Counted from the first letter of the stretch, positions 27,996-40,542 are shown. The stretch: DNA of 64,000 bases from Pseudomonadota bacterium (GCA_024229515.1 JAAESI010000048.1:62001-126000); one strand, 5' to 3'. The notes: a model not told the origin generated them from the letters alone. Numbers and translations are program-made.

Positions 27996-30041
27996 CTACT
28001 GCGCCGGTGCCCCGCCCGAAAGCACCCCCTCGGATGCGAGGTACTCCAGCACGCCGTCGGCCATCTCGCGGTAGCCCTGGGCGTTGCAGTGGCCGTTGGG
28101 ACCGAGCCGCTCGGCCCACTCCTCGCGGGTGAACTTGCTGTCGAAGCGGGCCCACAGATCGACGTAGCCGACGGGACGGGTCGCGGCGTAGTCACCGATG
28201 ATCTGGCGCAGCGCGGTGTGGTCTTCCGACGGGTTGGGGTAGTTCAGCACCAGCACGTCGGCCTGCACCTTCTCCGCCTCGGCGACGACGAGATCGAGAT
28301 CCCGGTAGAGCAGCTCGAACGGCTTGCGGCCGGCCCGAACCAGCGCCGTCCACGCCGTCTCCCGGCCCAGCGGTCCCCAGGCGGCGCGCAGGACCTTCAG
28401 GCGCGTCGCCGAGTCAGCCGGGTCGACGCAGGGGGCGAGCAGGTGGGCGTAGGTGTTGGCGTCCCCGCGGGCGGCGAACCATCGGTCGGCGGTGTTGCTC
28501 AGGAGCTCGCAGTACTCGTGCGCCGACAGCGCTTGCGTGGCCTGCTCCAGCAGACCGGCGTGCTCCCTGGAGCCGGCGGCATCGAGCGCGGCGACGACCA
28601 CATCCAGAGCGTGGTCCCGGTCTCCGGTGCTGAGCGCCCGTGCCACCGCGAACCGCCAGATCTCGGGATCGGTCGTCTGGGGCAGGCCGAGGTGTCCCGA
28701 GGCGGGATCGGGGCGGACCCGCATCAGCGCGTCGGCCTCGAGGTGCCGTCCGTGCTCCAGCAGCCACACCGCGAGGTCCACCCGGATCGGCACATCGGCG
28801 GGCTCCAGGTCCGTCCAGGCCGCGTACGGGAGCGTCGCGGCCTCAGGATCGAAGAGGGCATACCGAACGACCCAGGCCTGCTCGTAGGCCGGGTACTCGA
28901 GCGCGGCGGGGGGCCACTCCAGGGCCTCGAACACGTCGGGGTTGCGGGCCTGCTCGGGGAAGCGCGCGGCCAGGTCGATCGTGTCCAGGAGCCCGGGAGC
29001 CCGGTTGTGCGCGCTGATCAGGTAGCGACGCGCGCCCTCCCAGTCCCCGGCCAGGAGGTGGGCTTCGGCGGCCATCAGGTCGGACACTGCGCCGCGGGGC
29101 GCGTAGCCCTCGGCCGCGCCGGCGTGGAAACGGACCGCCCGCCAGTTCCGCTGCTGCCGCGCCAGACGCATCATCGCGAAGCGGGCGAGCAGCTCGGTCT
29201 CCGTCGCGGCCATCGGCGCCGAGGGAGTGTTCGCGGTGGGAGGCCAGCCGAGCTCGCCGGCCAGCCGTGCGGCCGCGTTGGCGCCCACGTCCAACTCGCG
29301 GCGGGCCGCTGCAAACAGCACCTCCCAGGCGAGGTCGCGGAGCTTGCTCCCGGACGTCGGCACCTCGTCCCAGACATCGCGCAGCAGGTAGGCGCGCCCG
29401 GCGTCCGTCGCCAGCAGAGGGGCGGCGTAGACCGCGTTGCCGTTGTCATCGCGCTGGAGGTCGGGGATGGCGATGACGGCCGGAGCGTCACCCGCGCTCT
29501 CGTCGTAGTCGCTGCCGCCGCGGGCGGTGGCGAGCAGGATGCGGCCGAGCTTGACCACCTTGAACCGGTCGTACCAGCGCTCGCTGCCGGTGCTGGCGAC
29601 GCCGATGCGCTCTTCCACCTCGGCGACCCGGTAGAAGTTCGAGGCGTTGTTCTGACCGACGAGCACGAGGATCAAGGCCGGCTGCACGCGAGGCCCCTCG
29701 TCCATCGTCGTGAGCGCCACGTGGGCGGAGTTGGCGCCCGTCCGCCCCAGGTTGAACATCTGGATCGGAGCGTCTTGAGCGACCGTCGACAGTTCGCGGC
29801 CCAGGTGGTCGACGAACCCTTCGCCTTCGGGGGCCTCGGCGCCCTCCACCCAGGAGTCGCCCACCGCGAGCACGCGGACCGCCTCGGAGTCGACGTCGGC
29901 TCGGAGGTCGGGCGGCGGCGCCTTGAAGAACAGCGATCCGACCTGCAGCACCCCTTCCAGCAGAAGGAGGCTGGCCACGAGCACCCAGCCGACGAACAGC
30001 AGGCGCTGCTTCAGTGTCCGGGGAGCCTTGGCGGAGTCCAC
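27996..30041 (-). CDS. Membrane-anchored SGNH/GDSL hydrolase-like protein (681 aa)
   Basis: One transmembrane helix near residues 13-36, then a periplasmic SGNH-like domain split around a helical insert. Block I is AVGDSWVEG with Ser63, block II NLGRTGAN with Gly102, block III LVGQNN with Asn131. The C-terminal block reads GPNGHCNAQGY with His651; the usual Asp of D-x-x-H is not obvious. Residues 200-600 are a long Ala/Leu-rich helical insert, probably TPR-like. This layout resembles polysaccharide-modifying SGNH proteins of the AlgX/AlgJ kind, but substrate is unknown. GTG start at 30041, 16 bases after the FG-GAP lipoprotein stop, suggests an operon with it. Confidence 0.75.
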   Translation of the reverse strand: MDSAKAPRTLKQRLLFVGWVLVASLLLLEGVLQVGSLFFKAPPPDLRADVDSEAVRVLAVGDSWVEGAEAPEGEGFVDHLGRELSTVAQDAPIQMFNLGRTGANSAHVALTTMDEGPRVQPALILVLVGQNNASNFYRVAEVEERIGVASTGSERWYDRFKVVKLGRILLATARGGSDYDESAGDAPAVIAIPDLQRDDNGNAVYAAPLLATDAGRAYLLRDVWDEVPTSGSKLRDLAWEVLFAAARRELDVGANAAARLAGELGWPPTANTPSAPMAATETELLARFAMMRLARQQRNWRAVRFHAGAAEGYAPRGAVSDLMAAEAHLLAGDWEGARRYLISAHNRAPGLLDTIDLAARFPEQARNPDVFEALEWPPAALEYPAYEQAWVVRYALFDPEAATLPYAAWTDLEPADVPIRVDLAVWLLEHGRHLEADALMRVRPDPASGHLGLPQTTDPEIWRFAVARALSTGDRDHALDVVVAALDAAGSREHAGLLEQATQALSAHEYCELLSNTADRWFAARGDANTYAHLLAPCVDPADSATRLKVLRAAWGPLGRETAWTALVRAGRKPFELLYRDLDLVVAEAEKVQADVLVLNYPNPSEDHTALRQIIGDYAATRPVGYVDLWARFDSKFTREEWAERLGPNGHCNAQGYREMADGVLEYLASEGVLSGGAPAQ

Positions 30042-30057
30042 AGAGATGGGGCTGACC

Positions 30058-32421
30058 TCAGTCGGCGAGATCGATGAGGTAGACGGCGCCGCTGTCGGTC
30101 AAGGGACCGTCGCGGGTCGGCGCACCCACCAGGAGCTCGTCGTAGCCGTCACCGTTGCGGTCGGTCACCCCGACGAGGCTCAGGCCCGCGAGGTGGTCGT
30201 ACACGGGCGACAGCAGGGTCAGGTCGGCCTCGTCGTAGGTCCGGTTCTCCGCCAGCCCGGAGCCGCCGAAGAAGACGCGCACCGCGGCCTGCTCTCCGAG
30301 CCCCTCGGCACGCTGGGGGCGGGTGTCGCCGCAGACGAGATCGCCCAGACCGTCGCCGTCGAGGTCCACCCCCGCGGGGTGACCGCAGAACCCGAGATCG
30401 CCGTCGCCCACGATGTGGTGAGGGAGGGTCTCGTAGCTCATCGCGGGGCCGAAGCTGTCGTCGCCGGTGGAGACGATGTGCACCGTGCCGGCCTGGAAGT
30501 TGTTCGGCGGCGGATCCGGGTTGGTCAGCTCGGGGCCGAACTCGTAGATGGCGAAGTCCTCGCGGCCGTCGCCGTCGTGGTCGCCGAGGGCCGTGAGGCC
30601 GGCGCCGAAGCCGCCGATGGAGCTGCCGTCACCGTCGATGATCGTGTCCGCGACGGCGGAGGTGAACTCGCCCGACAGCCGCTCCCCGTCCATCAGGTAG
30701 ACGAGCACGCGCCCCTGGCCCTGGGAGGCAGCGCCGGTGGCGGCCACCACCACGTCATCGAATCCGTTGCCGTCCACGTCGATGGGGCCGGCGCAAGCCT
30801 GACCCATCGCTTGTCCGGCGCCCGCCCCGACGATGCGGAAGCCGGGGGTGAGGTCCGCGACGGTGAGGCCGCTGAGCCAGATGCCGGGGTGGCCGTAGAC
30901 CACGTACAGGCGCCCGGTGCCGAGGTCTGCGTCGGGGGCCGCGAGGCCGAGGTCGTCGAAGCCGTCGCCATCCACGTCGCCCAGGGGGCAGGGCACGCTC
31001 GCCATGGACTCGAACTCGAGGTTCTTGATCCGGGTCGCGTCGCCGGTTTCGGTGAGGTCGTCCACCACGATGTCGCCGCTGAAGCCGTCGGCGGAGCCGA
31101 AGACGATGAACACCGCCGAGCCGCCCTCGGCGGTGGCGGACGTGACGGAGCGGTGCGGCAGGATGAGGTCGTCGATGCCGTCGCCGTTGACGTCGCCGAT
31201 GGGCCAGGGCGCGAACAGGCGGAAGCCGGCGGGGCCGATGAAGGTCGCGCCCGCGTCGTCGAGGTCGCTGGCGGACGGGTCGGAGCCGCGGAACAGGTGC
31301 GCGTAGCCGTTGCCGTCGCAGAAGGTGTCGCAGACGTCGTCGTTGGCGGTGATCACGAACTCGGCGAGGCCGTCGCCATCGATGTCGCCGGGGCTCCCCA
31401 CGGTCAGCGGGTCGCCGATGTACTGGCTCCCGTTGAGCCCGGTGATGACCGTCTGGTCCTCGAGGTTGAGGGACGCCGGAGCGGTGAGCGACGGCAGGAT
31501 CGCGGTCGTGGCAGATCCGGCGCCGCTGGTGTCGGTGCCGTCGCTGACGGTGGCGGAGCAGACCCACACCTCGTCGGCGCTGATGAGGTCGGGGGTGACG
31601 GTCGCCTCGGCGACCCCCACGTCGTCGCCGTCGACCGTCCAGCTCCAGGTCGCGGTGAGCTCCTGATCGTCCTCGTCCAGATCGTCCAGGTCGGTGATCC
31701 AGCAGCTGAGGAGGGCGTCCTCGCGACCGGGATCGGGCCCGATGGCGACCGTCGGCGCGTTCGGCGCGGTGTTGCCGATGGTGACCTCGCCCGTGGCGCC
31801 CTCACCGGTGTCGAAGCCGTCGCGCGGCGTCACCGTCACGGTCCAGGTCTCGCCCACGGCGGTGTTGATGCTGGTCAGGGTCTCGCCCAGGAGCTCCTCG
31901 CCGGCGGGCCCGGTCCAGACAGCCGAGAGGGTGACGTCGTCCCCGTCCGGGTCGGCCCCGGTCGCGGTGACGGCGATGTCGTCGGCGGTGACGGGAGCGG
32001 TGGGGGAGAAGGTGATCCCGTCGACGGTCGGCGGCGTGTTCACCGTGATCGTGCTCTCCGCTTCGCAGGCGACGGTGGCCAGCGGCGTGAGGGCCTGGGC
32101 GTAGAGCCGGTGCTCGCCCGGGGTCAGCGTGCCCTCGAAGCGGTCGCCCGCGGGGCAGCCGTCGGTGGCGCAGCCGTCCTCGCTGATCGCGATTCCCGAC
32201 TCCAGCAGCTGACCGTCGATGTCGCTGAAGAAGTGCACTGCGGGGAGATCCTCGCCGGTGAACGAGCCGGTGACGGCGATGCGCAGGGTGACCCCCTCGT
32301 CGGCGCTCAGCCGGGTCACTTCGGCGCTGGGCTGCTGCCAGGTGCAGTCGACGACGGGGACCTCTTCGGGGCAGCCCGTGAGGAGGAGGCAGAACGGGGC
32401 GAGGAAGAGCAGCTTGCGCAT
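30058..32421 (-). CDS. Surface lipoprotein with Ig/PKD-like domains and FG-GAP (integrin-alpha-type) repeats (787 aa)
   Basis: Signal peptide with lipobox LLTGC. Residues 20-330 look like three Ig/PKD-type beta domains (NTPPTVDGITFSP, then ATGADPDGDDVTLSA; NTAPNAPTVAIGPDP). From about 350 to 787 there are roughly seven FG-GAP repeats built around calcium-loop motifs such as GDIDGDGLAEFV, GDVNGDGIDDLIL, GDVDGDGFDDLGL, DVDGNGFDDVVV, GDHDGDGREDFA, DLDGDGLGDLV and DRNGDGYDELLVG. Such propellers bind ligands or calcium at the cell surface. The ATG at 32421 is clear. Part of a leftward gene run with the GT-C-type membrane protein upstream. Confidence 0.88.
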   Translation of the reverse strand: MRKLLFLAPFCLLLTGCPEEVPVVDCTWQQPSAEVTRLSADEGVTLRIAVTGSFTGEDLPAVHFFSDIDGQLLESGIAISEDGCATDGCPAGDRFEGTLTPGEHRLYAQALTPLATVACEAESTITVNTPPTVDGITFSPTAPVTADDIAVTATGADPDGDDVTLSAVWTGPAGEELLGETLTSINTAVGETWTVTVTPRDGFDTGEGATGEVTIGNTAPNAPTVAIGPDPGREDALLSCWITDLDDLDEDDQELTATWSWTVDGDDVGVAEATVTPDLISADEVWVCSATVSDGTDTSGAGSATTAILPSLTAPASLNLEDQTVITGLNGSQYIGDPLTVGSPGDIDGDGLAEFVITANDDVCDTFCDGNGYAHLFRGSDPSASDLDDAGATFIGPAGFRLFAPWPIGDVNGDGIDDLILPHRSVTSATAEGGSAVFIVFGSADGFSGDIVVDDLTETGDATRIKNLEFESMASVPCPLGDVDGDGFDDLGLAAPDADLGTGRLYVVYGHPGIWLSGLTVADLTPGFRIVGAGAGQAMGQACAGPIDVDGNGFDDVVVAATGAASQGQGRVLVYLMDGERLSGEFTSAVADTIIDGDGSSIGGFGAGLTALGDHDGDGREDFAIYEFGPELTNPDPPPNNFQAGTVHIVSTGDDSFGPAMSYETLPHHIVGDGDLGFCGHPAGVDLDGDGLGDLVCGDTRPQRAEGLGEQAAVRVFFGGSGLAENRTYDEADLTLLSPVYDHLAGLSLVGVTDRNGDGYDELLVGAPTRDGPLTDSGAVYLIDLAD

Positions 32422-32471
32422 GGCGGGGGATTGTAGGGGGTCGGGGGGCAGGCGTCAGGGATCGGGGGACA

Positions 32472-32499
32472 GGGATCAGGGATCAGGGATCAGGGATCA
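32472..32499. repeat. Heptamer tandem repeat, four perfect copies of GGGATCA
   Basis: Four exact, uninterrupted copies of the 7-base unit GGGATCA, with degenerate copies just before (CAGGGATCGGGGGA). The last copy provides the TGA stop of the minus-strand membrane protein gene, so changes in copy number would leave the protein intact but alter the 75-base gap before the FG-GAP lipoprotein gene. Confidence 0.85.
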
Positions 32500-34098
32500 G
32501 GGGGAGATCGTCCAGACGGTGACGGTTTCGCCCTGGGTGAGGGGGCGTTGATCGACGAGCACGGCGGAGGCGCGCAGATCGTCGAGGCGGTCGATGACGG
32601 CCTCGTAGGCGTCCTGCCAGCCGTAGTAGTCGGTAAACGAGCGGCGGATCTGTTCGGCCGTGGGCCAGCCGTCGCCGTCGCGGTGGGTGACGACGAGGCC
32701 GACGGGGCGCGGTCCGCTGGCGACGCCCTCCGGGTGCAGGCAGACGCCGACCACCCGGGGATCGCGGCGGGCCACGCGACCCAGGCTGACGAGGAAGCTC
32801 TCGCTGACCTGGGAGCCGTCCGAGAACGCCGCCACGATGGCGCCCTCGGCGGGGTCGACCGAGGCCATCACCGCGTCCATGTCGAGGCCGACGTCCTGGG
32901 CCGGTCCGCCCACCGGGTAGCGCTGACCCAGGAGTTCTTCGAGGATCGGAGATTGTCCTATCAACACCCAGCTTATGAGCCCACGGTTCATGTCCGGATT
33001 GAGCCCGACAGCGTTGCTCGCGTTGGGCACCGTGGCGAGTCCGATGAGGCCGATCGCGGCATAGAGGCGGCGGCGGTCCTGGCCCATCAGGTCCACCGCC
33101 ATGGCCCCGACCAACGCGGCCGCGGCGGGCAGCAGGGGCATCGTGTAGTAGGCCTGCCGCTTCGGCACGAGGGTGAACAGGAGCAGGCCCGCGGCGAGGA
33201 AGATCAGCGCATCGCGGACCGATGCGCGTTCGGGTCGCGCGGTCGCCCACAGGAGCGCGCAGACGGCCGCGATCCCTCCGATGAGCCCCAGCTGGGTGTC
33301 GAGCCAGAGCACGACGTAGTGGAGCCAGAACCACGGGAGCGGGGGGCGGGCTTCGGCCTCTTCGCCGGTGGCGCTGATCTCGCCCCCGAACAGCTGCGGG
33401 ATCAGCTCGGGGAGGAAGCGCTGGAAGAAGTCGACGTACCACCAGCCGCAGACGCACAGCGCCGCCAGCGCGACGATGCCGAGGCCGACGGTCGCCTCCT
33501 TGCGCGCTCTCACCGTCGACAGCGCCAGGGGGGCGAGCGCGAAGGGGAGCACGCCCAGCCGGTCAGACATGAGGCCGAGGCCGAGGAACAGCCCCACCAG
33601 CAGCGCCATGCGGCGATCGCGCAGGTCGTCGCTGTGGAGCCACGCCGCGAGCACGCACGCCGCCGCGGCGGTGGGTCCCAGCGTCGGTTCGAATCGATGA
33701 AGCCCGTCGGCCATGCCCGGCCCCGCCAGCAGCACCGCGACCGCGATCAGCCCCCCGTGATCCCCCGCAAGCTTGCGCCCGGCCGCGAACGTGCCGCCGA
33801 TCAGGAGCGGGAGCCACAGGATCCACTGCGCCACGAGCATGGCGTCGTAGCCGCCGCCGCCCCACAGCGCGAGCACGCCGGGGAGGCGGGTCAGGGGAGG
33901 GTAGTAGGCGTCCAGGACGAGCCGCTTGAGCTCTTCCCAGCGCTCGCCCTCGGCGAGCCGCAGCCCCAGTTCGGTGGCGACTTCGACGATGAAGAACTCG
34001 TCGCGCCCGCCCTGAGGCAGCTCCTGCACGGAGATCCAGAGCCCCGCGAGGACGACGTGGAGGGCGACGATCGCCCCCAGGATCAGCTTCGTGCGCAC
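32497..34098 (-). CDS. GT-C-type polytopic membrane protein, ArnT/PMT-like glycosyltransferase candidate (533 aa)
   Basis: About 10-11 transmembrane helices in the first 370 residues, followed by a soluble C-terminal domain, the usual architecture of GT39/GT83 lipid-linked sugar transferases. The first loop has GGRDEFFIVEVATELGLRL and then AYYPPLTRLPG; an acidic residue in this loop is catalytic in the family (here the RDE segment), and the YPPL motif is common in it. Other recognisable stretches are GLFLGLGLMSDRLGVLPFAL and PKRQAYYTMPLLPAAAAL, which corresponds to the family's K-x-x-x-Y-x-x-P-x-x-P loop. Acceptor and sugar are unknown. GTG start; ends in a heptamer repeat. Confidence 0.72.
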   Translation of the reverse strand: MRTKLILGAIVALHVVLAGLWISVQELPQGGRDEFFIVEVATELGLRLAEGERWEELKRLVLDAYYPPLTRLPGVLALWGGGGYDAMLVAQWILWLPLLIGGTFAAGRKLAGDHGGLIAVAVLLAGPGMADGLHRFEPTLGPTAAAACVLAAWLHSDDLRDRRMALLVGLFLGLGLMSDRLGVLPFALAPLALSTVRARKEATVGLGIVALAALCVCGWWYVDFFQRFLPELIPQLFGGEISATGEEAEARPPLPWFWLHYVVLWLDTQLGLIGGIAAVCALLWATARPERASVRDALIFLAAGLLLFTLVPKRQAYYTMPLLPAAAALVGAMAVDLMGQDRRRLYAAIGLIGLATVPNASNAVGLNPDMNRGLISWVLIGQSPILEELLGQRYPVGGPAQDVGLDMDAVMASVDPAEGAIVAAFSDGSQVSESFLVSLGRVARRDPRVVGVCLHPEGVASGPRPVGLVVTHRDGDGWPTAEQIRRSFTDYYGWQDAYEAVIDRLDDLRASAVLVDQRPLTQGETVTVWTISP

Positions 34099-34108
34099 CC
34101 CGGCAAGT

Positions 34109-35929
34109 CTAGCGCCCGCGGAGGAAGTTCATGCCCCCGGGGTGGAAGTAGCTGGTGTACGCCGCGTACCCGTAGGACGTGATGCCGAAGCCCTCGTCGT
34201 CCACGCTCTCGACGCGGTGGGCGCCGGGCTCCAGTTCGATCCGGGCCACGGAGAAGGCGGCGTCGTCGATCTCCTCCCACGTATCGATGATCAGCCCGTC
34301 GAGGTAGATCTCGGCTCCGTCGGGGGCGACGACGTTGAGCCAGTTGCTGCTGTAGGTGTCCGGCACGAGGAAGTCGTACTCGTCCCGCCACTGCGCCAGC
34401 GGGATCCCGGACCCCAGCGCGGGATCGCCGGAGTTGGTCTGGGTCGCGTCCTCCCCGAGCATCGCCTGGGTGACGAACAGCGGCCGCGTGCCCTCGATGA
34501 CGAAGTCTCCGAACCCGAGGAATTCGACGAAATCGCCCTCGTTCAGGAGCGCCGTAGGGGCGACGTCGTTGCTGAACGTGATCTGGTTGGCGTCCCCGCC
34601 GCTGACGACGCGGTACCAGGAGGGGACCACCGACTCGGCGAACCCGCCCGGCTGGTGGACCGCCGTCATCACCACGGCCGTGCCCCAGGTCTCGGTGGGG
34701 AACATCGCCTCCTCCAGGTGATCGCAGGCGTAGCGGTCAAACGGAATGAAGGTGCACAGGTGCCCCGCGAATACGGCCACGGGCTGGTCCGCGACGATGC
34801 GGGTGCCGGTGAGGTCGCCGAGCACACGATCGAGGCAGACGCCGCCGCCGTAGTTGTGCTCGCCCTCCTCGCCGCCGCGATCGGCGCAGGTGTTGGTGAC
34901 CAGCGAGCCCTCCGGCACTTCCGACAAGATCTGGAGCACGTCGCCCCGATCGAGGCTGACGACCGTGTTGTCCCCGACCTCCATCGCGGCCACGTCGCTG
35001 CCCCCGGCGGTGTTCGCCGACGTCGTCACTTCGACCAGCGTGCCGTCCTGCGTCGCGGTGATGGCGACGAAGCCGGACGACCACGACGACGTGCCGGGGA
35101 AGTCCCCGATGCCCCACGTCGGCCACGTGCTGACGCGGTAGCTCCCGGTCAGCACATGCTCCGGCAGCAGCAGGCTGGCGTCGTTGGTGAAGCTGTTCTC
35201 GAAGACGTTGCCCACCTCCGTCTGGAAGTGCAGCGGGCTGTACTGGTACGCGGCGATGGGGATCGAGGACGTGACCTCGAACGCCGCCTGCGGCACCCGC
35301 GTGGTCTCGATCCAGTTCTGCAGCGCCTGGTTCATCGGCAGCACGATGGCGGCGGACTCCCCCGCGGGCACGCTCTCGGTGGCGATCGTCGATCCCCCGG
35401 TGCGCACGGTGACCTGCGCCAGGTCGGTCTCGGACGGGTTGGCCACGACGATGCCGAAGTCGCTCCAGAAGGCGGCGTCGACGAGGTTGGCGGTAGGGAT
35501 TGAGAGGAAGCGGCAGCCGAGGTAGCTCTCGGTGGACTCGGCGAGATCGCACGCGCTGTAGCACTGCCCCAGCAGGCACTCCTCGCCCGCCCCGCACTCC
35601 TCCACGAGATCGACGCCGCTGCCTTCGCTGTCGCACGCCCAGACCTCACGCTCCACGCAGAAGGAGGTGTCGGGGGTGCAGCCGGTGCAGCCGACGTCGG
35701 GCTCGCACTGGGGGGTGGGGGCGGAGCAGGTCTCCTGCCGGAACCAGCGTCCCTCGACGCAGACCTCGTAGTCGAAGCCGGTGCACCGGGTCGCGCCCGC
35801 GATGTTGCAGAGGGTGTCGGGGTCGACAGGCTCGGGTGGGGGCGTCGGCTCGGCGAACCCGTCGTCCGGGCCCCCCGAACAGGCGGTCAACAGCAGCAGG
35901 GTCAGCAGGAGGACGGCGCGTGTTCGCAT
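34109..35929 (-). CDS. IgGFc-binding-domain-type lipoprotein with Cys-rich N-terminus (606 aa)
   Basis: Signal peptide with lipobox LLTACSGG. A Pro linker is followed by a Cys-rich region (about 40-135; pairs such as CNIAGATRC, GCTGCTPDTSFC and EECGAGEECLLGQC). The rest matches the IgGFc-binding-protein N-terminal domain in style: DFGIVVANPSETDLAQVTV, PMNQALQNWIETT, PIAAYQYSPL, SSGFVAITATQDGTLVEV, VVSLDRGDVLQILSE, ADQPVAVFAGHLC and a C-terminal LEPGAHRVESVDDEGFGITSYGY. In bacteria such domains are thought to mediate surface adhesion, unproven. It is 10 bases upstream of the GT-C-type gene and probably co-transcribed. Confidence 0.85.
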   Translation of the reverse strand: MRTRAVLLLTLLLLTACSGGPDDGFAEPTPPPEPVDPDTLCNIAGATRCTGFDYEVCVEGRWFRQETCSAPTPQCEPDVGCTGCTPDTSFCVEREVWACDSEGSGVDLVEECGAGEECLLGQCYSACDLAESTESYLGCRFLSIPTANLVDAAFWSDFGIVVANPSETDLAQVTVRTGGSTIATESVPAGESAAIVLPMNQALQNWIETTRVPQAAFEVTSSIPIAAYQYSPLHFQTEVGNVFENSFTNDASLLLPEHVLTGSYRVSTWPTWGIGDFPGTSSWSSGFVAITATQDGTLVEVTTSANTAGGSDVAAMEVGDNTVVSLDRGDVLQILSEVPEGSLVTNTCADRGGEEGEHNYGGGVCLDRVLGDLTGTRIVADQPVAVFAGHLCTFIPFDRYACDHLEEAMFPTETWGTAVVMTAVHQPGGFAESVVPSWYRVVSGGDANQITFSNDVAPTALLNEGDFVEFLGFGDFVIEGTRPLFVTQAMLGEDATQTNSGDPALGSGIPLAQWRDEYDFLVPDTYSSNWLNVVAPDGAEIYLDGLIIDTWEEIDDAAFSVARIELEPGAHRVESVDDEGFGITSYGYAAYTSYFHPGGMNFLRGR

Positions 35930-35948
35930 CCCATCCAGTGTAGGGACC

Positions 35949-37857
<1,909 letters not shown>

Positions 37858-37865
<8 letters not shown>

Positions 37866-40473
37866 CGGAGCCGCCCTCCGCCTCGCCGCCGGCGGCGAGC
37901 TCGTCCTCGATCTCGTCGTCGGTCAGCTCGTCCTCGGGCTCTTCGCCCTTGTACGGGTCGATGACCACGGGATCCCGGGGGATGGCCTGCAGGGTGCCCA
38001 GCTTGATGACCTCGAAGCCCTTGCCGCCGCGGTTGGTCAGCTTGTACTTGCGCTCCCACACGAGCACGTCGCGCCCGCGGTTGGTCTGCACCCCGAGGCT
38101 GTGGGACGGGCGGGTCAGGAGCTTGAAGTCGAGCACCCGGTCGCCGCGGCTGATGCGGATGGCGTTGACCCCCTTGCCGGACCGCATCAAGAGCTTGAGC
38201 GACTCCGCCAGGAAGAGGATGACCCGGCCGTTCAGGGTGGCGAGGGCCACGCGGGTGTCGGGGTGCGTCAACGGAACCACGCCGACGACGCCATCGGCCC
38301 CACCGACCGACATGTACCGCCGGCCGTTCTTGGTGGACGGCTCGCTGTGGGCCTTCAGCGGCAGGAGCAGGCCCTTGCCGCCCTTGCTGATGGCGACCGC
38401 GACGGGTCCGACCTCGTCCTCGGCGGCGGGCAGCTCTTCGGCTGCGCCCTCGCCCTCGGGGGGCGTCCCGGGGTCGGTGTCGAGCCCGACGTCGAGCCCC
38501 AATTGGCCGTTGTCGTCTTCGATGCGGGGCGGGATCCGGTAGCTGGGGAGGTTGCGCGGGTCGGTGGACAGCACCGCCACGATCTCCTCGCCGTCGGCCA
38601 GCGCGAACGTGGTCTGGATCGGCTTGCCGTAGCCGGAGGTCTGCTCGATGTCGTCCGCAAGCACGACGAAACAGCGGCCCGACGAGCCGAAGATCGCGAT
38701 GCTGCTGCGGGTGCTGCATCGGATGACCGTGTCGATGGCGTCGCCGTCGCGCACACGCACCTTGGTCAGGTCCGTGAAGCCCTTCTGGCGCTTGATCCAG
38801 CCGTCGCGCGTGACGATGACCCAGGTGTTCTTCTCGACGATGTACTTGCTCGGGTCGAACTCGAGCTCGACCGCGCCGGCGCCGACCTGGGTGCGGCGCT
38901 CGTCGCCGTGCTTGTCGGCCACGTCCAGGAGGTCGGCGCGGACGATGCCCCAGAGCGCCTTCTCGCTGTCGAGGATCGCCTGGATGCGGGCCGCCTCGGC
39001 CTCGAGCTCGGCCAGCTCGGCGAGCACCGCGTCGATCTCCAGCTTGGCGAGGCGGTAGAGCTTCAGCTCCAGGATCGCGTCAGTCTGCAGCTCGTCCAGC
39101 GGGAACCGGGCCATGAGCCGGCGGGCGGCGTCGGCCTTGCCGTCAGATGCGCGGATCAGCGCGATCGCCTCGTCCAGCGCGTCGAACAGGACCGCGAAGC
39201 CGCGGAGGATGTGGATCCGCTTGAGCAGCTTGCGGAGCTGGTACTCGTGGCGCTTGCGGGTGACGTCCAGGCGGAAGTCGAGGAACTGCCGCAGGACCTC
39301 GTGCAGACCCACCTGGGCGGGGGTGCCGATCTCCGGGTTCTCCGTCGGCAGCAGCACCGTCATGTTGACGTGGAAGTTGGTCCGCAGGTTCGTGTTCTTG
39401 AACAGGAACGCCATCGCCGCGACGTCGCTGGCGCCGCGCTTCAGCTCGCAAACGACGCGGATGTCGTCGGTGGACTCGTCCCGGACGTCGACCAACTGGG
39501 GGACCTTGTTGTCCCGGATGAGGTCGCCGATCTGCTGAACGAGGGTCGCCTTGTTCTGCATGTACGGGATGGAGTCGATGACGATGTAGCGGCGGCGGTT
39601 GTGCCGCTCCTCGGTCCACGTCGCCCGCAGGCGCACCGGGCCGCGGCCCGTCTCGTAGATGTTCTTGAGCTCTTCGGCGCTGTTGAGGATCTCGCCGCCG
39701 CAGGGGAAGTCCGGGCCCCCGACGTGCTCGAGCAGGCCGTCGATGAGGATGGCCGGGTCGTCGATCATCGCGACGGCGGCGCGGCAGACCTCCCGCAGGT
39801 TGTGCGGCGGAATGTGCGTGGCCATGCCGACGGCGATCCCGGTGACCCCCGACGTCAGCAGGTTGGGCACCCGCGAGGGGAGCACGATCGGCTCTTCCGT
39901 GGTGCCGTCGTAGTTGGGCTTGAAGCCCACCGTCTCCATGCTGATCTCCTTGATCAGCTCGGCGCTCACGGCCTGGAGGCGGCACTCCGTGTACCGCATG
40001 GCGGCGGCGCCATCGCCATCGAGCGAACCGAAGTTGCCGTGGCCGTCGACCAGCGGGTAGCGAAGGGAGAAGGGCTGCGCGAGGCGGACCATGGCGTCGT
40101 AGATCGACTGGTCGCCGTGGGGGTGGAAGCGCGCCATGACCTCACCGACGACCGCCGCGGACTTGCGGAAGCGGGCGGTGTGGAGGAGGCGAAGGTTGCT
40201 GTACATCGCGTACAGGATTCGGCGCTGGACCGGCTTGAGGCCGTCACGGACATCGGGAAGTGCGCGCGCCGTGATGACGGATAGCGCGTAGTTCAAGTAT
40301 CGTTCACGTGCCGCAGTCAGCAGGGAGACAGAAGGCTCTCCCGACGGCGGATCCCCAGGGTTGTCGTCGTCGTCCGGTGGTTCCACTGGGGGCTCTGCAG
40401 GCGGAGGGGTGCCTTCCGGCTTGGGGCCGGCAGGCGGTTGTTCGTCATTTTGGAACGTGAACGTTTCTTGCAT
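37858..40473 (-). CDS. parC: DNA topoisomerase IV subunit A (871 aa)
   Basis: DNA breakage-reunion subunit. After a disordered Pro/Asp-rich extension (residues 1-47) the winged-helix domain starts [18 protein letters not shown], with [43 protein letters not shown] and the catalytic Tyr161 in MRYTECRL. The coiled-coil and C-gate follow. The C-terminal beta-pinwheel has only a degenerate GyrA box (TNRGGKG instead of QRRGGKG), which favours ParC over GyrA, and a highly acidic insert (about 690-730) and tail. ATG at 40473 is chosen because the longer upstream frame lacks family sequence. The stop overlaps parE by eight bases. Confidence 0.9.
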
Positions 40474-40542
40474 CCGTCCGGGTGCTGCGGCCGCCGGGCC
40501 AGGGCAGTCGCGCCGGACTTGTACCACACGGGAGCAAAATTC

